This document shows, piece by piece, positions 1-7,572 of a stretch of DNA of 22,750 nt. The notes under the pieces are model-generated. The model made no database searches. It had not been told where the DNA came from and was given only the letters and a program-made list of their open reading frames with translations. Origin of the DNA: a virus; the IMG/VR virus record IMGVR_UViG_3300025684_000074, positions 1-22,750 of that record; one strand, written 5' to 3'. Position 1 is the stretch's first letter, and every line of letters begins with the position of its first letter. A program made the position numbers and the translations under genes.

Positions 1-975
1 ATGTTGGATGTTGCCATTTCTAATCGCCCTTATGGTGGATTGCCTGTTGGTAGAATCACCGAAATTACTGGACTAGAACAATCTGGAAAATCATTAGTAT
101 CTGCTCACCTCCTTGCTGAAACACAAAAGCAAGGTGGTGTAGCGGTACTCATCGATACCGAAAATGCGGTAAGTAGAGAGTTCTTGGAAGTAATCGGTGT
201 AGATGTATCTAAATTACTATATGTAGCAGCTGAAACTGTGGAACAATGTTTCGCATATACTGAAACCATTATTGAAAAAGTACGAGTTGCATCGAAAGAT
301 AAGATGGTTACTATCGTAGTGGATTCAGTTGCAGCAGCATCAACTGAAAAGGAGATGGAAGCTGATTATGGTAAGGATGGATACGCTACGGATAAGGCAA
401 TCATCATCTCAAAGGCAATGCGTAAAATCACTAACTTAATTGGTAGACAGAAAATCACTTTGGTTTTCACAAACCAATTAAGACAGAAGATGAACGCAAT
501 GCCATTCTCCGACCCTTGGACTACTTCTGGTGGTAAAGCAATCGCTTTCCACGCATCGGTTCGTTTGAGATTGAAGAGTATGGGAACTATTAAGGTGAAA
601 GAAAGTAGTGGTGATAGAATTGTTGGTATCAAAGTAAGGTGTCAGGTTGTTAAAAACCGAATGGGACCACCACTTCGTTCCGCAGATTTCGATATATTCT
701 TCGATAGAGGAATTGATAACTATGGAGCTTGGCTAGCAATGATGAAGGATAACAAAATCCTTACTCAGGGTGGAGCTTGGTACACATATGTGGATATTGA
801 AACTGGTGAAGAATTCAAATTCCAAGCCAAAGATTTTCCTGAATTGATGCAAACCAACAAAGAGTTGGAGGAGCAGATTTACAAAAGAATTTGTGAAGCA
901 ACTATTCTACAATACAAAAAAGATTCATTGGATACCGATAATTTGGTAACCGATTCAGAAGTAATTGGAGATTAA
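1..975 (+). CDS. uvsX: RecA/UvsX-type recombinase, 5'-truncated by window edge
   Basis: Strand-exchange recombinase that would coat single-stranded DNA and drive recombination-dependent replication and repair. Visible motifs: Walker A GLEQSGKS (residues 24-31 of the readable part), DTENA at 52-56 matching the catalytic-glutamate segment of RecA, the Walker B strand ending VVDS (about 106-109), FTNQLRQK (156-163) matching the RecA segment after the L1 region, and TTSGGKAIAFHASVRL (174-189) at the L2 region. E. coli RecA has Walker A at residue 66, so about 40 N-terminal residues appear to be missing. The ATG at base 1 is probably an internal Met, because RecA proteins have a conserved stretch directly before this point. 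The Walker A is closer to bacterial RecA than to T4 UvsX; the uvsX name rests on the T4-like context. The C-terminus is acidic, as in RecA. The family call is firm; the true start lies outside the window. Confidence 0.93.
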   Translation: MLDVAISNRPYGGLPVGRITEITGLEQSGKSLVSAHLLAETQKQGGVAVLIDTENAVSREFLEVIGVDVSKLLYVAAETVEQCFAYTETIIEKVRVASKDKMVTIVVDSVAAASTEKEMEADYGKDGYATDKAIIISKAMRKITNLIGRQKITLVFTNQLRQKMNAMPFSDPWTTSGGKAIAFHASVRLRLKSMGTIKVKESSGDRIVGIKVRCQVVKNRMGPPLRSADFDIFFDRGIDNYGAWLAMMKDNKILTQGGAWYTYVDIETGEEFKFQAKDFPELMQTNKELEEQIYKRICEATILQYKKDSLDTDNLVTDSEVIGD

Positions 976-988
976 AAAATAATAAGTT

Positions 989-1240
989 ATGAGTAAATTA
1001 GCAAACATGCTACGAACATCTGCGGAAGCAGATAAAGCAAAAGCACTCCTTACATTGGAGTTGTTGGAGAACCATCCAGCCGGAATTGGTGACCATTCTA
1101 CAAAAGATTTCTACGAAAACGCTGAAGAAGCACTTCAGATGTTGGTAGATGCTGATGATAGATTGGAAGCAATTGATAAATATCTTTCTGGAAACACTGG
1201 ATTGATTAACGGACATGGTTATACTACAACAACAACATAA
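989..1240 (+). CDS. Small acidic helical protein, unknown function
   Basis: 83-residue protein that I do not recognise. It is mostly predicted helix, acidic, with no Cys, no membrane segment and no signal peptide. It ends in five consecutive threonines encoded by ACT/ACA codons. The start follows the recombinase stop by 13 nt in an AATAAGTT-ATG context also seen before other starts here. The stop overlaps the next ATG by one base (TAATG), which indicates translational coupling to the FEN nuclease. Lying between a recombinase and a nuclease, it could be a recombination accessory factor (T4 has UvsY), but nothing in the sequence supports that and it is much shorter than UvsY (137 aa). Confidence 0.75.
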   Translation: MSKLANMLRTSAEADKAKALLTLELLENHPAGIGDHSTKDFYENAEEALQMLVDADDRLEAIDKYLSGNTGLINGHGYTTTTT

Positions 1241-2286
1241 TGAAAGCACTCTACAAAGATATCCTCAACGAAGTTAGTGAGGAACACAAAACCAATCATC
1301 TTCGTGAAAGGAATAGTAGAGTTCTTGTTATTGATGGACTAAATACCTTCATCCGTAGCTGGACAACCAACCCCACAATGAATGAGGATGGTGACCATAC
1401 GGGTGGAGTTATTGGTTCATTAAAATCAATTGGATTCCAAATCAGAGAATTTAACCCAACAAGAGTTATTGTAACTTTTGATGGTAAAGATGGTTCTAAA
1501 TCAAGAAAAAAAATCCACGAAGGATACAAAGCTGATAGAGCTAAAAACCGATTTCGAGTCAATCGTGCCTATGGGGATATGATGACGGAGGAGGAAGAAA
1601 AGTTATCTATGAGGCAGCAATTCGTTTGGTTAAACGATATGTTGGATTATCTACCAGTTCAAACAATGATTTATGATGGGATTGAAGCAGATGACACTAT
1701 TGCATATCTTACACAACATACTCAATATGAGTTAGATGGTGAGGTGGTTATTGTATCAACTGATAAAGATTTCCTACAATTAGTTTCTGATAAAGTTAGT
1801 GTTTTTTCACCAACTAAAAAGAAAATGTATAATAGACAGGTTGTATTTGATGAGTTTGGAATCTGGCCACAAAACCTTCTTTTGTATAGAACTTTGGATG
1901 GTGATAAATCCGATAACATACCAGGCATCAAAGGATGTGGTATTAAAACCCTTTTGAAGAGATTTCCTGAGCTTTCGGAAGATAGACTAATCACACATGA
2001 TGAATTATTCCAATTGTGTGAGGATAAACAGGGAAAGATTAAACTCTATACTGATATCTTAGAAGCAAAAGACCAACTTTTGATGAATAAGAGATTAATG
2101 GAGTTAGATGAACCACATATTCCAACTGAAAAGAAACTAAAGATATTAGATAGATTCAGAGAAGATGATGTTGAATTTAACAAACTTGATTTCTTACGAG
2201 TTGGGGCAAAATACAAAGTTCTCCAAAATTGGCGGGACATTAACGATTGGTTACAATCAACATTTCACAATATTATTACAAAATAA
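1240..2286 (+). CDS. rnh: RNase H / FEN-family 5'-3' exonuclease (T4 Rnh-like)
   Basis: Structure-specific 5' nuclease that removes RNA primers and 5' flaps from lagging-strand fragments; same superfamily as T4 RNase H and the 5' nuclease domain of DNA polymerase I. Metal-binding acidic motifs appear in the expected order: VIDGLN (30-35, D32), TFDGKDG (79-85), IEADD (148-152), VSTDKDF (172-178) and GDKSDNIPGIKGCG (221-234), the last being the helix-hairpin-helix with its preceding Asp residues. The basic stretch at 87-104 (KSRKK, HEGYKADR) fits the flexible arch that threads the 5' end. Length (348 aa) is slightly above T4 Rnh (305 aa). It overlaps the upstream 83-aa gene by one base, and the helicase promoter follows directly. 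Confidence 0.93.
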   Translation: MKALYKDILNEVSEEHKTNHLRERNSRVLVIDGLNTFIRSWTTNPTMNEDGDHTGGVIGSLKSIGFQIREFNPTRVIVTFDGKDGSKSRKKIHEGYKADRAKNRFRVNRAYGDMMTEEEEKLSMRQQFVWLNDMLDYLPVQTMIYDGIEADDTIAYLTQHTQYELDGEVVIVSTDKDFLQLVSDKVSVFSPTKKKMYNRQVVFDEFGIWPQNLLLYRTLDGDKSDNIPGIKGCGIKTLLKRFPELSEDRLITHDELFQLCEDKQGKIKLYTDILEAKDQLLMNKRLMELDEPHIPTEKKLKILDRFREDDVEFNKLDFLRVGAKYKVLQNWRDINDWLQSTFHNIITK

Positions 2287-2287
2287 T

Positions 2288-2318
2288 TTTGATAACTCAC
2301 AAATTTTTAGTATCTTTG
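2288..2318 (+). promoter_or_regulatory. Bacteroidota-type promoter for helicase gene
   Basis: TTTG (2288-2291), 19-nt spacer, TATCTTTG (2311-2318): exact match to the Bacteroidota -33/-7 consensus TTTG / TAnnTTTG. The spacer begins ATAACTC and has a T-run before a final G, like the other promoters here. Predicted start is near 2323, about 17 nt before the helicase ATG. Confidence 0.8.
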
Positions 2319-2339
2319 TGAACTCAAATTAAGTTATAG

Positions 2340-3698
2340 ATGCAAGATATAGATACATTATCCAAATACGGACAATCCTTTCAGACGAAGGTGTTATCAA
2401 CATTGATAACCGATGTCCGTTTATTGGATACACTTAATGAGATTATCCATCCTAAGTTTTTTGAATCCGAATCTAATAAGTGGATTTTAGATGAAATCGT
2501 TAATTACTATAACGAATTCAAAAAGCCACCAACTTTAGATGTGTTCAAAGTAGAACTATCTAAGATGGATGATAAGGCATTTCAAAAAAGAATTGTTGAC
2601 CAACTAAAGTTAGTTTTTACTCAGGTTGGTGATTCGGATTTGGAATATGTTAAAAAAGAGTTTTCTAATTTTTGTATCAATCAGAATATAAAACAAGCAA
2701 TCGTTCAATCGGTTGATTTATTGAAAGCAGGTTCTTATGATAGAATCAAAGAGTTGGTAGATAAAGCAATGAAAGTTGGTGTAGATACCGAAATGGGACA
2801 TGATTATGTTCTTGATTTTATGGATAGAACTGAAGAAATCAATCGTAATACTGTACCAACTAATTGGGAATGTATTAACGAATTGATGGATGGTGGATTG
2901 GGACCTGGCGAATTGGGGGTAGTGGTAGCACCTTCTGGGGTTGGAAAGACTTGGGTACTATGTGCATTGGGAGCAGCCGCTGTGAAAGCTGGACTTAATG
3001 TGGTACACTATTCTTTGGAACTTTCAGAACACTATGTGGGACAGAGATACGATACCGTCTTTACTCAAATTCCATCAGTAGATGTGAAAGATAAGAAAGA
3101 AGAGGTATTGGATAAAATCAAACGATTGAAAGGTAAACTTTTAATCAAATACTTCCCACCTAAAGGTGTATCTGCTAAAAAGGTAGAAGCTCACATTGAG
3201 AAGATGATTGCAGCTGGTAATAGACCTGATTTAATCATTATCGATTACGCTGACCTTCTACTTTCTCACTCCAACAAATCCGATTCAACTTATGGTGAGC
3301 AAGGTGGTGTTTACATTGAGTTGAGAGGTATGAGTGGTGAGTTGAGAATTCCAATTTGGACAGCATCCCAAACCAATCGTTCAGGTATTGATTCTGAAGT
3401 TATCGAAGCGGATAAGATTGCAGATTCTTACGCTAAGGTAATGAACGCTGACTTCATTATGAGTGTGAGTAGAAAATCAAAAGATAAGTTGAACAATACT
3501 GCCAGATTCCACATTATGAAGAATCGTTTTGGACCAGATGGGATTACCTTCCCATCAAAGATGGATACCAACAAAGGATTCATTGAGGTTTACGATGGTA
3601 ATTCATCGGATGGAATCATCACACAAAAAGAATCCGCAAATGGAGAAGCTGTTGAGAAAAAACTACTTCACAAAAAGTATGTTGAAAACTTCGGATAA
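2340..3698 (+). CDS. Replicative DNA helicase, DnaB/gp41-like
   Basis: Hexameric helicase that unwinds the fork and, in T4, works with the gp61 primase (no primase gene seen in this window). The N-terminal part (about 1-150) is a helical DnaB-type N domain with only weak similarity visible. The RecA-like motor follows: Walker A APSGVGKT (197-204), a YSLE segment at 224-227 matching motif H1a, Walker B LIIIDYADLL (298-307), and the H3 segment TASQTNRSG (341-349). Length (452 aa) is close to T4 gp41 (475 aa). It has its own promoter just upstream. The C-terminal 20 residues are Lys-rich. Helicase assignment is firm; the T4 gp41 equivalence rests on neighbours and length. Confidence 0.92.
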   Translation: MQDIDTLSKYGQSFQTKVLSTLITDVRLLDTLNEIIHPKFFESESNKWILDEIVNYYNEFKKPPTLDVFKVELSKMDDKAFQKRIVDQLKLVFTQVGDSDLEYVKKEFSNFCINQNIKQAIVQSVDLLKAGSYDRIKELVDKAMKVGVDTEMGHDYVLDFMDRTEEINRNTVPTNWECINELMDGGLGPGELGVVVAPSGVGKTWVLCALGAAAVKAGLNVVHYSLELSEHYVGQRYDTVFTQIPSVDVKDKKEEVLDKIKRLKGKLLIKYFPPKGVSAKKVEAHIEKMIAAGNRPDLIIIDYADLLLSHSNKSDSTYGEQGGVYIELRGMSGELRIPIWTASQTNRSGIDSEVIEADKIADSYAKVMNADFIMSVSRKSKDKLNNTARFHIMKNRFGPDGITFPSKMDTNKGFIEVYDGNSSDGIITQKESANGEAVEKKLLHKKYVENFG

Positions 3699-3747
3699 GT
3701 ATCAAAATTTGTAAAACCTACCAAAAAGAAAAAACCAAAAATTTAAC

Positions 3748-3779
3748 TTTGTAAATGGATTTTTTTTCTCATATATACA
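3748..3779 (+). promoter_or_regulatory. Probable weaker promoter for histone-like gene
   Basis: TTTG (3748-3751), 20-nt spacer starting TAAAT and containing eight Ts, then TATATACA (3772-3779). The -33 and spacer fit the local pattern; the -7 keeps TATAT but departs from TTTG at its 3' end. Predicted start near 3784 would give a leader of about 60 nt, the longest in the window. Confidence 0.4.
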
Positions 3780-3793
3780 ATAGTTATAATCAC

Positions 3794-3813
3794 CCAACTT
3801 AAAAAAGAGTTGG
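3794..3813 (+). other. Hairpin in the leader of the histone-like gene
   Basis: CCAACTT (3794-3800) can pair with GAGTTGG (3807-3813), six Watson-Crick pairs plus one T-G, closing a loop of six A residues. There is no following T-run, so it is not an intrinsic terminator. It lies 30 nt before the ATG at 3844 and could stabilise or regulate the mRNA. Role is inferred. Confidence 0.45.
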
Positions 3814-3843
3814 TAAATCTAATAATTAAAAATAATAAAATTT

Positions 3844-4014
3844 ATGGCAACATCGCAAGAAATTTTCGAACAAATTAAAGAGTTATATACTCAATTTGAG
3901 GCAGAGCACAACGGAACTACTAAAGCAGCTAAATCACGTGCTCGTAAGCATATCGGTGAAATGAAAAAATTGGTAACGGATTATAGAAAGGCATCAGTCG
4001 AAGAATCTAAATAA
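3844..4014 (+). CDS. Histone H1-like (Hc1-family) DNA-binding protein
   Basis: 56-residue basic protein. Residues 26-35 (TKAAKSRARK) followed by a helix with KK and YRKAS spacing (to about 52) match the pattern of bacterial Hc1 histone H1-like proteins, typically short Lys/Arg/Ala-rich proteins in Chlamydiae and Bacteroidota. The N-terminal 20 residues form a predicted amphipathic helix. The expected role is DNA binding and compaction, or effects on host nucleoid and transcription. It follows a 145-nt leader with a hairpin and sits 10 nt before the reductase beta gene, so the two are probably co-transcribed. The start uses an A/T-rich leader without Shine-Dalgarno. The family call is from remembered consensus, not a search. 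Confidence 0.75.
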   Translation: MATSQEIFEQIKELYTQFEAEHNGTTKAAKSRARKHIGEMKKLVTDYRKASVEESK

Positions 4015-4024
4015 GTTATCAACT

Positions 4025-5020
4025 ATGAGCAGATTATTTACCGAAAGAATTCCTTTCAAACCGTTTGAATACCCAGATTACTATACCGAAGGTTGGTTGA
4101 AACAAGCACAGGCGTTTTGGTTACATACCGAAATTCCAATGCAAGGTGATGTCAAAGATTGGAACGAACACCTTACTAAAGAAGAAAAGAACTTAGTTGG
4201 TAACATTCTTTTGGGATTTGCTCAAACTGAATGTGCTGTATCTGACTATTGGACTACTATGGTAACCAAATGGTTCCCAAAGCATGAGATTAAGCAGATG
4301 GCTATGATGTTTGGTTCCCAAGAAACAATCCACGCAACGGCATATTCTTACTTAAACGAAACATTGGGGTTGGATGACTTTTCAGCATTTTTGCATGAAC
4401 CTGCAATCGCTGAAAAGTTTGAACTCCTAACTCAAACATCCGCAGATTGGACACATGAAGATTTGGATACAAATCCAGAAGCAAGAAAAGAGGTAGCTCG
4501 TTCACTTGCAATCTTCTCCGCATTTGCAGAGGGAGTATCTCTCTACTCCTCTTTTGCCGTTCTCTACTCCTTCCAAATGAGAAATCTATTGAAGGGTATC
4601 GGACAACAAATGAAGTGGAGTGTAAGGGATGAATCTCTCCATTCCAAAATGGGTTGCCAACTATTCAGAGAAATGTGTAATGAATTTCCTGATTTGAAAG
4701 AGGCTAGTAAACAAACTATCGAAGAGGCAGCCAAACTTATTGTAGAATTAGAATCTCGCTTCATTGATAAAATGTTCGAAATGGGTGATTTAGAAAACCT
4801 ATCAGCATCTGATTTGAAAGAATTTATCAAAGCAAGAACAAATACAAAACTACAAGAACTTGGATACGAAAGTATCTTCGAATACAATAAGAAAAAAGCA
4901 GAAAATTTAGAGTGGTTCTATCACCTAACCGGTGGGTTAACTCATACCGATTTCTTCGCTATCAGACCTACTGATTATTCAAAGGCTGGTGAAGGTGAAG
5001 ATTGGGGTGATTTATTTTGA
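4025..5020 (+). CDS. nrdB: Ribonucleotide reductase class I beta subunit
   Basis: Radical-generating small subunit that supplies the tyrosyl radical for reduction of ribonucleotides to dNTPs. All diiron ligands can be placed with spacing like E. coli NrdB: E69, E100 and H103 (QETIH), E169 (FAEG), E203 and H206 (RDESLH). Tyr107, four residues after H103, matches the radical tyrosine Y122. Intervals 69-100 (31) and 169-203 (34) equal the E. coli intervals. The C-terminus (DWGDLF) is acidic/aromatic, fitting the tail that docks on the alpha subunit. Length (331 aa) is usual. It is separated from the alpha subunit by a SET-domain gene and a MazG-like gene, an unusual split. Its stop codon overlaps the -33 element of the next promoter. 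Confidence 0.95.
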   Translation: MSRLFTERIPFKPFEYPDYYTEGWLKQAQAFWLHTEIPMQGDVKDWNEHLTKEEKNLVGNILLGFAQTECAVSDYWTTMVTKWFPKHEIKQMAMMFGSQETIHATAYSYLNETLGLDDFSAFLHEPAIAEKFELLTQTSADWTHEDLDTNPEARKEVARSLAIFSAFAEGVSLYSSFAVLYSFQMRNLLKGIGQQMKWSVRDESLHSKMGCQLFREMCNEFPDLKEASKQTIEEAAKLIVELESRFIDKMFEMGDLENLSASDLKEFIKARTNTKLQELGYESIFEYNKKKAENLEWFYHLTGGLTHTDFFAIRPTDYSKAGEGEDWGDLF

Positions 5021-5046
5021 TAATTCAAATATTTTTCGTATCTTTG
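5016..5046 (+). promoter_or_regulatory. Bacteroidota-type promoter for SET gene, near-leaderless
   Basis: TTTG (5016-5019), 19-nt spacer starting ATAATTC and ending TTTTTCG, TATCTTTG (5039-5046). The last G is only 5 nt before the ATG at 5051, so the transcript would start at or within a few bases of the start codon. The -33 element overlaps the nrdB stop codon. Confidence 0.8.
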
Positions 5047-5050
5047 TGAG

Positions 5051-5461
5051 ATGAATATATTTGAGTATCTTACTGATTCTATTAAAACCGATATAGCACC
5101 ATCTTCAGTACACGGTATTGGGACATTCGCTTTAAGGGATTTGGAAATTGGTGAAGAGGTTTTTGTTAAGTGGGGTGGTGAATCAAAGGTTTATACTATT
5201 AGTGTGGATTCCTTTGAATCACTCCCAACTTATGTTAAAATGATGATATTAAAGTCATACGAAAATAAAGAAGAATATCCATTTATTTGGTTTAGGTTAT
5301 ATAACGATTCATATTTCAATTTGGCTAATCCTTGGGCATATGTAAACACCAAAGAGAAAGATGGAAATGTGGATTCACTAACAAAAAAGGTAATTAAACC
5401 AATCAAATCAGGTGAAGAATTATTCGGAACCTATAATTTAGAAAATACAATATTAAAATGA
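5051..5461 (+). CDS. SET-domain protein (putative protein-lysine methyltransferase)
   Basis: Single-domain 136-aa SET protein. Visible: SSVHGIGTFA (18-27), the SAM-binding N-terminal SET motif with Gly pair; IGEEV (33-37); AYVNT (96-100) at the place of the usual FINH motif; IKSGEELFGTYN (118-129), matching the C-terminal GEEL-x-x-x-Y motif with candidate catalytic Tyr128. The canonical Asn-His pair is Asn-Thr here, and no Cys-rich post-SET segment follows, so activity is not assured. SET enzymes transfer methyl from S-adenosylmethionine to lysine side chains of proteins. The gene has its own strong promoter although it sits between nrdB and mazG-nrdA, and overlaps mazG by 4 nt (ATGA). A possible target is the Hc1-like protein 1 kb upstream; this is inference. 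Confidence 0.82.
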   Translation: MNIFEYLTDSIKTDIAPSSVHGIGTFALRDLEIGEEVFVKWGGESKVYTISVDSFESLPTYVKMMILKSYENKEEYPFIWFRLYNDSYFNLANPWAYVNTKEKDGNVDSLTKKVIKPIKSGEELFGTYNLENTILK

Positions 5462-5772
5462 CATTTGATAAACTAATTGAAAATGTAAAAGGTTGGGCAG
5501 ACGATAAGGGTATCCTTAAATCTGAAAACGCTCCCAAACAACTGATGAAAGTAATGGAAGAGTTAGGTGAAACCGCTGGAGCCATTGCAAAGAACAAAGC
5601 AACCGATGAAATCCAAGATGGTATTGGTGATACATTCGTAACTCTAATCATTTTGGCTTATCAATTGGGATTGGAACCATCTGAGTGTTTGGAGCATGCT
5701 TGGAACGAAATTAAAGATAGAAAAGGAAAAACCGAAAACGGAGTTTTCATTAAAGAAGAAAAAGGACTATAA
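5458..5772 (+). CDS. MazG-like nucleoside triphosphate pyrophosphohydrolase
   Basis: 104-residue all-alpha NTP pyrophosphohydrolase of the MazG superfamily. The metal-binding signature is complete: E34, E35 and E38 (EELGE), then 12 residues, then E51 and D54 (EIQD), with a further GD at 57-58. Family members hydrolyse (d)NTPs to monophosphates and PPi, cleaning the nucleotide pool or, in phages, shifting nucleotides or (p)ppGpp-related signalling; the substrate cannot be read from the sequence. It is translationally coupled on both sides: ATGA overlap with the SET gene and a one-base TAATG overlap with nrdA. This placement between reductase subunits supports a dNTP-pool role. It is a short single-domain form rather than the two-domain E. 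coli MazG. Confidence 0.85.
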   Translation: MTFDKLIENVKGWADDKGILKSENAPKQLMKVMEELGETAGAIAKNKATDEIQDGIGDTFVTLIILAYQLGLEPSECLEHAWNEIKDRKGKTENGVFIKEEKGL

Positions 5773-7553
5773 TGGCTAAGAATTACGGAGAAGATTTAGG
5801 TTGGGAATTAGGAGTGGATTTCCCAGAATGGGGTAACACAGAAATTTATGTAAAAACAATTTCAAAGGGTTACCTATTACAAGGTGAAAAACCAAAAGAT
5901 GCATATTGGAGAGTTGCAACTAAAGTGGCTCAACGATTGAACAAACCTCAGATGGCATCAAAATTCTTTGATTACATTTGGAAAGGTTGGTTAAATCTTG
6001 CAACACCTGTTCTTTCAAATACCGGAACCGATAGAGGTTTACCTATCTCTTGCTTCGGAATTGATGTAGCTGATTCAATCTTTGATATTGGTGCAAAGAA
6101 CTTAGAATTGATGTTACTTGCAAAGCATGGTGGTGGTGTTGGTATTGGTATCAACCAAATCAGACCAGCAGGTTCACCAATTACTGGTAATGGTACATCG
6201 GATGGTGTAATTCCATTCGCTAAAATATACGATTCAACAATCCTTGCAACAAACCAAGGTTCAGTTCGTAGAGGAGCAGCATCGGTAAACCTAAACATTG
6301 ACCACAAAGATTTTGAAGAGTGGTTAGAGATTAGAGAACCTAAAGGTGATGTAAACCGCCAATCACTTAACCTACACCAATGTGCGGTAGTGGGTGATAA
6401 GTTTATGAGAAAGTTGGAAAATGGGGATGAAGAAGCTCGTAGAAAATGGAGTAAACTTCTTCAGAAGCGTAAGGCAACTGGTGAACCTTATATTATGTAC
6501 AAAGGCAATGTAAACAAACAAAACCCTGATATGTACAAACATAATGGTTTGAAGGTTCATATGACAAACATTTGTTCTGAGATTACCTTACATACTGATG
6601 AATCACATTCATTTGTTTGTTGTTTGAGTTCATTGAACTTAGCAAAATATAACGAATGGAAAGATACTGATTTGGTATATACTGCAACTTGGTTTTTGGA
6701 TGGTGTTCTTTCTGAATTTATCCAAAAAGCTAAGAACTTAAAAGGATTTGAAAACTCAGTTCGTTCTGCTGAAAAAGGTAGAGCATTGGGATTGGGTGTA
6801 TTGGGATGGCATACTTACCTACAACAAAATGGTATTCCATTCGAAGGTATGACAGCACAATTTGAAACTCGTAAGATTTTCTCTCAATTGAAGATTGAAT
6901 CCGAAAGAGCGAGTAGAGATATGGCTTCCGAATATGGGGAACCTTTATGGTGTAGAGATAGTGGGTTCAGAAACACTCACCTTCGTGCAATCGCACCAAC
7001 GGTATCTAACTCTAAATTGAGTGGTGATGTATCAGCTGGTATCGAACCTTGGGCAGCTAATGTATTTACTGAACAAACCGCAAAAGGAACTTTCATTCGT
7101 AAGAATGGTGAGTTGGAAAAAGTACTTAAAAAGATTGGAATCAACACCAAAGAAACTTGGGACAAGATTATGGCTGATGGTGGTTCAATTCAGGATATTG
7201 CAGAATTGGATAATTGGTGTTTCCTTAATGGTAAAGTTATTAAGTGTGATGAGATTTCTGAAACCGATTCACAAAAAACATTTACTATTAAGAGTGTATT
7301 CAAAACATTCAAAGAAATTAACCAATTAGATTTGGTTAGACAAGCTGGTATTAGACAACAATATATTGACCAATCGGTTTCATTAAATTTGGCATTCCCA
7401 TCAACGGCATCTCCAAAGTGGATTAACCAAGTATCTATGGAAGCATGGAAGCAAGGTGTAAAGACACTTTACTATATGAGAACCGAATCGGTTTTGAGAG
7501 GGGATATTGCAACACAAGCAATGGACCCAGAATGTTTAAGTTGTGATGGATAA
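5772..7553 (+). CDS. nrdA: Ribonucleotide reductase class I alpha subunit (short form)
   Basis: Catalytic large subunit that reduces ribonucleoside diphosphates. Active-site residues: C94 (PISCFG) and C284 as the redox pair, NICSE (266-270) with Asn, the radical Cys268 and Glu, the YY pair at 567-568 for long-range radical transfer, and the C-terminal pair C588/C591 (ECLSC) that shuttles electrons to thioredoxin. The substrate-phosphate segment APTVSNSK and SAGIEP is at 408-426. At 593 aa it is far shorter than E. coli NrdA (761 aa): it starts close to the barrel and lacks the N-terminal ATP-cone, so dATP activity inhibition through that domain should be absent. Coupled to mazG by a one-base overlap and followed 19 nt later by its likely reductant, thioredoxin. 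Confidence 0.94.
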   Translation: MAKNYGEDLGWELGVDFPEWGNTEIYVKTISKGYLLQGEKPKDAYWRVATKVAQRLNKPQMASKFFDYIWKGWLNLATPVLSNTGTDRGLPISCFGIDVADSIFDIGAKNLELMLLAKHGGGVGIGINQIRPAGSPITGNGTSDGVIPFAKIYDSTILATNQGSVRRGAASVNLNIDHKDFEEWLEIREPKGDVNRQSLNLHQCAVVGDKFMRKLENGDEEARRKWSKLLQKRKATGEPYIMYKGNVNKQNPDMYKHNGLKVHMTNICSEITLHTDESHSFVCCLSSLNLAKYNEWKDTDLVYTATWFLDGVLSEFIQKAKNLKGFENSVRSAEKGRALGLGVLGWHTYLQQNGIPFEGMTAQFETRKIFSQLKIESERASRDMASEYGEPLWCRDSGFRNTHLRAIAPTVSNSKLSGDVSAGIEPWAANVFTEQTAKGTFIRKNGELEKVLKKIGINTKETWDKIMADGGSIQDIAELDNWCFLNGKVIKCDEISETDSQKTFTIKSVFKTFKEINQLDLVRQAGIRQQYIDQSVSLNLAFPSTASPKWINQVSMEAWKQGVKTLYYMRTESVLRGDIATQAMDPECLSCDG

Positions 7554-7572
7554 TTTATAAAAATAAAAAACT

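Noticed and set aside
1-3. ATG at base 1 as the true start of the recombinase
   Set aside because: Walker A would begin at residue 24 compared with about 66 in RecA, and the first readable residues match an internal RecA segment; the start is most likely outside the window.
366-632. Minus-strand open frames (this one and about twenty others)
   Set aside because: They lie entirely opposite well-supported plus-strand genes, have no promoter or leader and encode proteins of unnatural composition (Ser/Ile/Phe-rich).
989-1240. 83-aa gene as UvsY recombination mediator
   Set aside because: Only its place beside the recombinase suggests it; it is much shorter than UvsY and no sequence similarity is visible.
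3744-3751. TAACTTTG as a -7 box
   Set aside because: No TTTG lies 19-20 nt upstream (nearest is 32 nt away); its own TTTG works better as the -33 of the promoter at 3748.
3735-3768. Terminator after the helicase gene (ATTTA/TAAAT pairing followed by eight Ts)
   Set aside because: The stem is only five A-T pairs and the T-run is three bases away from it; too weak to call, and the same bases fit a promoter spacer.
7021-7329. Plus-strand alternative frame inside nrdA, and similar internal frames at 3529, 11404, 14291 and 21314
   Set aside because: Each is a shadow of a gene with clear catalytic motifs in another frame; none starts in a suitable leader context.
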